Shown here in pieces: positions 60,371 to 64,000 of a stretch of DNA of 64,000 nucleotides; the first letter of the stretch is position 1, and each line of letters opens with the position of its first letter. The position numbers and the translations under genes were made by a program. Source of the DNA: Streptomyces atratus (GTDB taxonomy: Bacteria; Actinomycetota; Actinomycetes; Streptomycetales; Streptomycetaceae); contig NZ_FPJO01000001.1 in assembly GCF_900119365.1 (NCBI RefSeq), positions 586,499 through 650,498 on the forward strand, read 5' to 3'. The notes below the pieces were generated by a model. That model did not search any database and was not told where the DNA came from. It worked only from the letters and a program-made list of their open reading frames with translations.

Positions 60371-60397
60371 CCGTTGATGTCAGCTGTGGATGTCAGA
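60371..60397 (+). repeat. Imperfect direct repeat, right copy
   Basis: This copy begins CCGTTGATGT and contains GGATGTCAG; it resembles 60181-60207. It ends in the left half of a TGTCAG-N6-CTGACA inverted repeat (60391-60408) just ahead of the next gene, which may be an operator. Confidence 0.45.
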
Positions 60398-60418
60398 CCG
60401 CCCTGACATCCTGCCCCC

Positions 60419-60892
60419 GTGAGAATGACATGGGCCGAATTCTGGGCGCTGATAGACACCTTGAACGGCGAAGCAAACCAAGCAAGCTGCCAACGCCTCG
60501 CCAAGGAGCTGAGTCGCCGCCCTATCCCTGACATCATCGGCTTCGCCGAACGCCATGCCGAGGCGCTCTACCGCTTGGACCAGGAGAAGTTCGGCACCCT
60601 TCCCGTCGCTGACCTGACGGACCGGGATGGCAGCCCCTTCCCTCAGTCGGCCGACCAGTTCCTGTACACGCGTTGCGCTGTTGTCGCTGCGGGTCAGACC
60701 GTCTGGGAGGGCGTCTTTTTCGACGTCGACAAGTTCGCCCCTTACGCCTCGACCGAGTACGACGGTGAATGGTTGCTGTACGTACCGGATCAGGCGTACG
60801 AGTTGGCCACGGGCGAGGAGTGGGACCGCCCGACCCGTTACTGCTTCGAGACCTTCTCGAACAGGGACGGCTGGCCGCACCTGCGGGACTGA
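60419..60892 (+). CDS. DUF4240-like protein
   Basis: A 157-residue acidic soluble protein. MTWAEFWALIDTLNGEA at the start and the layout of following helices (CQRLAKELSRRPIPDIIGFA, then LYTRCAVVAAGQTVWEGVFF) resemble the DUF4240 family, some members of which are linked to polymorphic toxin immunity; the assignment is tentative. GTG 60419 or ATG 60425 may be the start. It is the first gene inside the probable integrated element, next to a TGTCAG/CTGACA palindrome. Confidence 0.72.
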   Translation: MRMTWAEFWALIDTLNGEANQASCQRLAKELSRRPIPDIIGFAERHAEALYRLDQEKFGTLPVADLTDRDGSPFPQSADQFLYTRCAVVAAGQTVWEGVFFDVDKFAPYASTEYDGEWLLYVPDQAYELATGEEWDRPTRYCFETFSNRDGWPHLRD

Positions 60893-60898
60893 AGCGAT

Positions 60899-61654
60899 CT
60901 ACCGTCCAGTCGGAATCTCGTAGACGATCTCGCACAGAGCCGCAGGAACGATGATGTCCGCGGTCTCCACAGGCCGCCCCTGGTCGCTGTAGTACGTCCG
61001 CCGGATGTGAGTGACAAGAGCGGCCTGCTGGATACCGAGCAGCGATGCCTCCTCCGCGGTCGCCCGCCGCGGCTCCGGCTGCTCGACGGCGTGGCTCACC
61101 GTGATGCCGATCTCGGCCATGCGGTTCACGACACCGGCCCCGGCGTGCGGCCCACCCTCGGGCAGAACGACAAGTGAGCCGGCGGTGAGGTCGTACGGCT
61201 CCCAACTCGTCGACAACTGCACCGGCCTGCCATCGGCCAGGAACTCATACGCGGTCCGGACGCACAGGTCACCTTCGGTGATACCGAGGCGCGTCGCGAT
61301 CTCAACCGGAGCCGGAACCTTGGCCTCGGTCCGGCTCTCCCAGTCCCCGTACTTGCCCACAGCCTTCATGTCCGCACGGAACGGGGAATCGTCGCGCTGC
61401 TCGCGCGCCGAGGAGCGGACCACCCGGACGCGCCGACGAGGTTCGGCGACATAGGTGCCGGAACCCGCGCGGCCTTCCAGAATGCCCTGAGAGATCAGCA
61501 GCTCCTGAGCCCGGCGAACCACATTCTCGCCGACGCCACACTCCCGGGCGATCTGGGCGCGTGAGGGCAGCCGGTCCCCCGGCCTCCACTCGTGCTCCGC
61601 GATCCGTTGCCGAAGGACGTCCGCGATGCGGAGATAAGGCGGCTGCTCAGGCAT
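60899..61654 (-). CDS. GntR/UTRA (KorSA-type) transcriptional regulator
   Basis: A 251-residue regulator. The winged HTH covers about 8-72 (IADVLRQRIAEHEWRPGDRL, then QIARECGVGENVVRRAQELL) and a UTRA effector domain follows (about 95-245). This type, transcribed away from the other genes, occurs in pSAM2-like actinomycete integrative elements, where KorSA silences transfer and replication genes. Two palindromes (61664-61675 and 61683-61694) lie just upstream and are likely operators for it. Confidence 0.82.
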   Translation of the reverse strand: MPEQPPYLRIADVLRQRIAEHEWRPGDRLPSRAQIARECGVGENVVRRAQELLISQGILEGRAGSGTYVAEPRRRVRVVRSSAREQRDDSPFRADMKAVGKYGDWESRTEAKVPAPVEIATRLGITEGDLCVRTAYEFLADGRPVQLSTSWEPYDLTAGSLVVLPEGGPHAGAGVVNRMAEIGITVSHAVEQPEPRRATAEEASLLGIQQAALVTHIRRTYYSDQGRPVETADIIVPAALCEIVYEIPTGR

Positions 61655-61663
61655 ATGGAAAAT

Positions 61664-61694
61664 CTAGTCCACTAGCCCTAATCTGGTTAACCAG
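61664..61694. promoter_or_regulatory. Paired palindromes in the GntR divergent promoter
   Basis: CTAGTCCACTAG (5-base arms, 2-base spacer, 61664-61675) and CTGGTTAACCAG (perfect, 61683-61694) lie in the gap between the GntR gene (start 61654) and the divergent gene at 61732. GntR proteins bind such sites, so autoregulation and control of the rightward genes are likely. Confidence 0.6.
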
Positions 61695-61731
61695 CTTCAC
61701 GTAATGTGATCACTTGGCGACGGAGACACCT

Positions 61732-62010
61732 GTGCCCTCTTCCAAACTGAGCGCCGATGACATCGCCGCCCGGTTGTCCGCCGCCGGTCTCACCACACGC
61801 GTGGAACAGCACGCCCAACACACATCGATCGAAGCGGAGGTGCCGGACACCTTCCCCGCCGAGTCATGGCGGGAGGTCTTGGAAGTGGTGGCAGAGGCCG
61901 ATCGATTCGGGCTTCTTGCCAGCAACGTGAACGGCCGCACCTTATGGGCCGCCGTACACAAAGCGGCCCCCGCGACGGGCGACGTCCGGGGACCTGGCCA
62001 TCAGCGATAG
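61732..62010 (+). CDS. Hypothetical small protein of the element
   Basis: A 92-residue acidic protein: SADDIAARLSAAGLTTRVEQ, then EVPDTFPAESWREVLEVVAE. The alpha/beta look suggests a small compact fold, but no family was recognised. GTG 61732 has GGAG six bases upstream and is preferred to TTG 61714. It is the first gene of a rightward run of six closely spaced genes that are probably one transcript. Confidence 0.68.
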   Translation: MPSSKLSADDIAARLSAAGLTTRVEQHAQHTSIEAEVPDTFPAESWREVLEVVAEADRFGLLASNVNGRTLWAAVHKAAPATGDVRGPGHQR

Positions 62011-62022
62011 GAGCTGATCAGC

Positions 62023-62319
62023 GTGTTCAACCGTATCCGCCGTGCCGTCTCACGCACCAGTGAGCGGTACCTCCCGAAGGGCCGGCACCGCTGCCCCTCA
62101 ACGCCTGTCCGATCCACGGTCGTTCACCTCGGACACTCCGACTGGCCCACGCTGTTCATGGGGCAGCACCGAGTCCGCATGGACGTTCTCGCAGGCGAAG
62201 AGACCGCGCTCGTCCGCCCGTACGTGCTGGCCAGCGAGGAACGTACGAAACGGCGCTCGACAGCCGTACCTCACGATCCCTTCGCGCACACCTGGTTCGC
62301 ACCGGCGGAGGCCCTCTGA
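62023..62319 (+). CDS. Hypothetical small basic protein of the element
   Basis: A 98-residue basic protein starting at GTG 62023 with AGGAG upstream. It begins FNRIRRAVSRTSERYLPKGR and ends DPFAHTWFAPAEAL. Its stop overlaps the next gene (TGATG). No known family was recognised; its position matches small accessory genes of integrative elements. Confidence 0.68.
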   Translation: MFNRIRRAVSRTSERYLPKGRHRCPSTPVRSTVVHLGHSDWPTLFMGQHRVRMDVLAGEETALVRPYVLASEERTKRRSTAVPHDPFAHTWFAPAEAL

Positions 62320-62522
62320 TGCCTCCTCGTCAGCAACCACGTGTGACGCGCGCGAAAGCCGATCCCTACAGGTCGAGCTCGTGCCTGATCGGCACACACC
62401 GCGAGTGCGCGCACTCCTCCCCCGCCGTGGCACCGGTCGGCGTCCCCGTGATCTACGAGGCATGCAACTGCCCCTGCCACCCGGCGGTCGCTCCCATCGC
62501 ACCGAGGGAGGTGGCCCAGTGA
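62319..62522 (+). CDS. Small Cys/His-rich protein of the element
   Basis: A 67-residue protein with five cysteines and two histidines (CLIGTHRECAHSS, then EACNCPCHP), which could bind a metal ion. ATG 62319 overlaps the preceding stop and its own stop overlaps the GTG of the next gene, so the gene is translationally coupled on both sides. The function is unknown. Confidence 0.68.
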   Translation: MPPRQQPRVTRAKADPYRSSSCLIGTHRECAHSSPAVAPVGVPVIYEACNCPCHPAVAPIAPREVAQ

Positions 62523-62743
62523 GGAGATGGGCACCCAGCGGCGCGCTGGCCGCCAACGTCGAGATCACCTCGGCCAGCGTGCAGCGTGGCGACGTCATCC
62601 AGATCGGCGGTCAGCCGTGCCGCGTGGCCGACCTCTTCCAACTGCCCGGTGAGGCAAAGCGACTTCTTTTCGAGTCGGGCGAACTGCTGACCATGCACTC
62701 CCGGACCCGGCTCGTCGCCCTGCGGATGCTGAGAAGGCGGTGA
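62519..62743 (+). CDS. Hypothetical small protein, beta-rich
   Basis: A 74-residue protein: VEITSASVQRGDVIQIGGQP, then CRVADLFQLPGEAKRLLFES. The pattern of short strands recalls a small SH3-like or KOW-like barrel, as inference only. GTG 62519 overlaps the preceding stop (GTGA), and its own stop overlaps the start of the second GntR gene. Confidence 0.66.
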   Translation: MRRWAPSGALAANVEITSASVQRGDVIQIGGQPCRVADLFQLPGEAKRLLFESGELLTMHSRTRLVALRMLRRR

Positions 62744-63483
62744 TCCAATCCGTGGCTTCCCGCCGTCACGTCATCGCCGACGACCTTCGGAAACAGATTT
62801 CGACCGGCCGAATCAAGGCCGGCGAACGCCTCCCTTCCGAGGCCCAACTCGCCTCCCACTACACGGTCAGCACGCCGACGCTGCGGAACGCCCTCGCAAT
62901 CCTCCAGGGCGAAGGGCTCGTCGAGAAGATTCACGGCAGGGGAAACTTCGTCTGTCACCCCCTCCGCAGAATCACGTACGTAGGCGGTGGCCGCACGCCC
63001 GACGCGCAGACCACGGCCGATGCGGCTCTGCGCGTCAGTGTCCGCACCACCAATCTCCGGGCGCGAGGACATCTGACCGCTCTGCTGAGGGTGTCGGCGC
63101 ACAGCCCACTGACCGAACTCCTCTGCCTCAGCCACGAGGGGAAATCACCGCACAGCCTGGCCCGTATCTACGTCCCTCGCGACCTGGCGCCGGCCGACCT
63201 GCCCTGCGAGTCGCTTTGGTGCGAGGGGGTGGAGGCGCGGCTGGCAGAGCTCCGCCCGCCACTGGCCAAGGTTCGAGAGAAGGTCAGCGCACGCTTCCCG
63301 ACACCAGAAGAAGCAATAACCCTTCGGATCAGCACGACCCTAGCCGTTCTCGCGATCACCCGCGTGGCGACCGGCACCACTGGACGCGTGGTCGAGGCGG
63401 CGCTCCTGGTACTCCCCGGCGACCGCGCCGATGCCGTCTTCACCAACCACACGATGCCCGAAGAGAGGGGGACGGAAGGGTGA
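62740..63483 (+). CDS. Second GntR-family regulator with divergent effector domain
   Basis: A 247-residue regulator. The winged HTH is clear (ADDLRKQISTGRIKAGERLP, then LASHYTVSTPTLRNALAILQ and GLVEKIHGRGNFV). The C-terminal half has a UTRA-like layout (LARIYVPRDLAPADLPCESL, then LAITRVATGTTGRVVEAALL) but is weakly conserved. GTG 62740 overlaps the previous stop. It probably acts with or against the KorSA-type repressor. Confidence 0.78.
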   Translation: MIQSVASRRHVIADDLRKQISTGRIKAGERLPSEAQLASHYTVSTPTLRNALAILQGEGLVEKIHGRGNFVCHPLRRITYVGGGRTPDAQTTADAALRVSVRTTNLRARGHLTALLRVSAHSPLTELLCLSHEGKSPHSLARIYVPRDLAPADLPCESLWCEGVEARLAELRPPLAKVREKVSARFPTPEEAITLRISTTLAVLAITRVATGTTGRVVEAALLVLPGDRADAVFTNHTMPEERGTEG

Positions 63484-63827
63484 CGGCCCACAACGAGCTG
63501 CGGCTCCTCCCATGGTCGGGACCCGAGGGCAAGCCCTGCTTTCTGAGTACCGACGACAGCAGCGGCCACCTGTCCCGCCTGGCTGACAACACCGAAGCGG
63601 TGCAGCTCGGCATGGCGACCAAGCTCCTGGAGCAAGCGTCAGAAATCCTCGGCGAAGAGGAGGCGGAGCCGGAAGAACTACGGCTCCTGGCGACAGACCT
63701 GACCGGAGCCCTGCGGGACGTACTCCGTGTAGCAACAAGCCGCGGTCACCGCCTGCCGGTACCAGATCTCGCCGCACGCGAAGGAGGCAACGAGGGCCCT
63801 CAACTGCCAGCGGCCGCCTTCGGTTAG
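63480..63827 (+). CDS. Hypothetical helical protein of the element
   Basis: A 115-residue acidic protein with a short N-terminal beta segment (LRLLPWSGPEGKPCFLSTDD) and a long helix rich in Leu/Glu (AVQLGMATKLLEQASEILGE), then a disordered tail. GTG 63480 overlaps the GntR stop, and a terminator follows at 63844-63870. No family was recognised. Confidence 0.7.
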   Translation: MTAHNELRLLPWSGPEGKPCFLSTDDSSGHLSRLADNTEAVQLGMATKLLEQASEILGEEEAEPEELRLLATDLTGALRDVLRVATSRGHRLPVPDLAAREGGNEGPQLPAAAFG

Positions 63828-63843
63828 CGCACATCCAAGCAGA

Positions 63844-63870
63844 GAAGCCCCAGACCCAGCCTGGGGCTTC
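63844..63870 (+). terminator. Hairpin terminator of the element operon
   Basis: GAAGCCCCAG pairs perfectly with CTGGGGCTTC around a 7-base loop, 16 bases after the stop of the last gene. Confidence 0.88.
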
Positions 63871-64000
63871 CCTGCTGACATCCGGTCAAGCCCGACAATG
63901 CGACCATGTTTGCGCTCGACACATGCAGCTCCGGAGGGCCCTTGACACCCGAGGAACGCAGCACGCCATGGGCTCACCCGTGGTAGATCAGACAGATCCA

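Noticed and set aside
63906..63989. A 27-codon frame starting MFALDTCSSG after the last terminator
   Set aside because: It has no good ribosome site and no recognisable product, and it is too close to the window edge to judge.

Overview
The window is chromosomal DNA from a high-GC actinomycete, almost certainly Streptomyces or a close relative. Evidence: very high GC at third codon positions, frequent GTG starts, chains of genes joined by ATGA/GTGA/TGATG overlaps, a DUF397/XRE regulator pair, mycothiol-type enzymes, a DUF2277 protein, an SCO2322-type protein and an actinobacterial bL37 gene. No CRISPR array, rRNA, insertion sequence or complete tRNA was seen. All names come from reading motifs; no search was run.

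Layout. 1-3.9 kb: divergent from a cut-off gene, a coupled operon of DUF1177 protein, NCS1 permease and M20 hydrolase. 4-9.2 kb: accessory DNA with a membrane Ser/Thr kinase, gene remnants, a DUF397 gene, an XRE regulator with an internal deletion, and a two-gene operon ending in a small zinc-ribbon protein. 9.3-16.3 kb: mostly metabolic and envelope genes (methyltransferase, amidase lipoprotein, F420-type oxidoreductase, VOC, PHP, mycothiol-dependent isomerase, lipoprotein). 16.4-19.7 kb: glycosyltransferase, methyltransferase and alpha/alpha-toroid protein. 19.9 kb: a KstR-type TetR repressor. 21.2-26.9 kb: a complete five-gene Liv-type ABC importer plus alpha/beta hydrolase, followed by a GAF/PucR-type regulator and a 3-hydroxybutyrate-type dehydrogenase. 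30-33 kb: ferredoxin and aldehyde dehydrogenase divergent from an MBL-fold hydrolase. 33.7-39.6 kb: a cobalamin riboswitch leading an operon of two secreted, membrane-anchored proteins and a full ECF transporter. 41.1-43.8 kb: a FadA5-like thiolase divergent from a CYP125-like P450. 43.9-59.3 kb: transporters, a GT87/PAP2 membrane fusion, DUF2330, GNAT, an MFS-MarR fusion, HAD, FetB-like permease, secreted HNH nuclease, DoxX, DedA, DUF2277, DUF1254 and small membrane proteins, ending in the 24-codon bL37 gene. 60.2-64 kb: a 3' remnant of tRNA-Val followed by GntR regulators and tiny overlapping genes, read as the left edge of an integrated element that continues past the window.

Two systems stand out. 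(1) A dispersed KstR-type regulon: sites resembling TNNAACNNGTTNNA lie upstream of the kstR-like gene, between aldehyde dehydrogenase and the MBL hydrolase, and twice between the FadA5-like and CYP125-like genes. With the ferredoxin and aldehyde dehydrogenase this suggests sterol or steroid side-chain oxidation. (2) A B12-controlled uptake system in which a secreted alpha/alpha-barrel protein, reminiscent in fold type of transcobalamin, is joined to an ECF importer. Both functional readings are inference; the gene order, motifs and sites are visible in the sequence.
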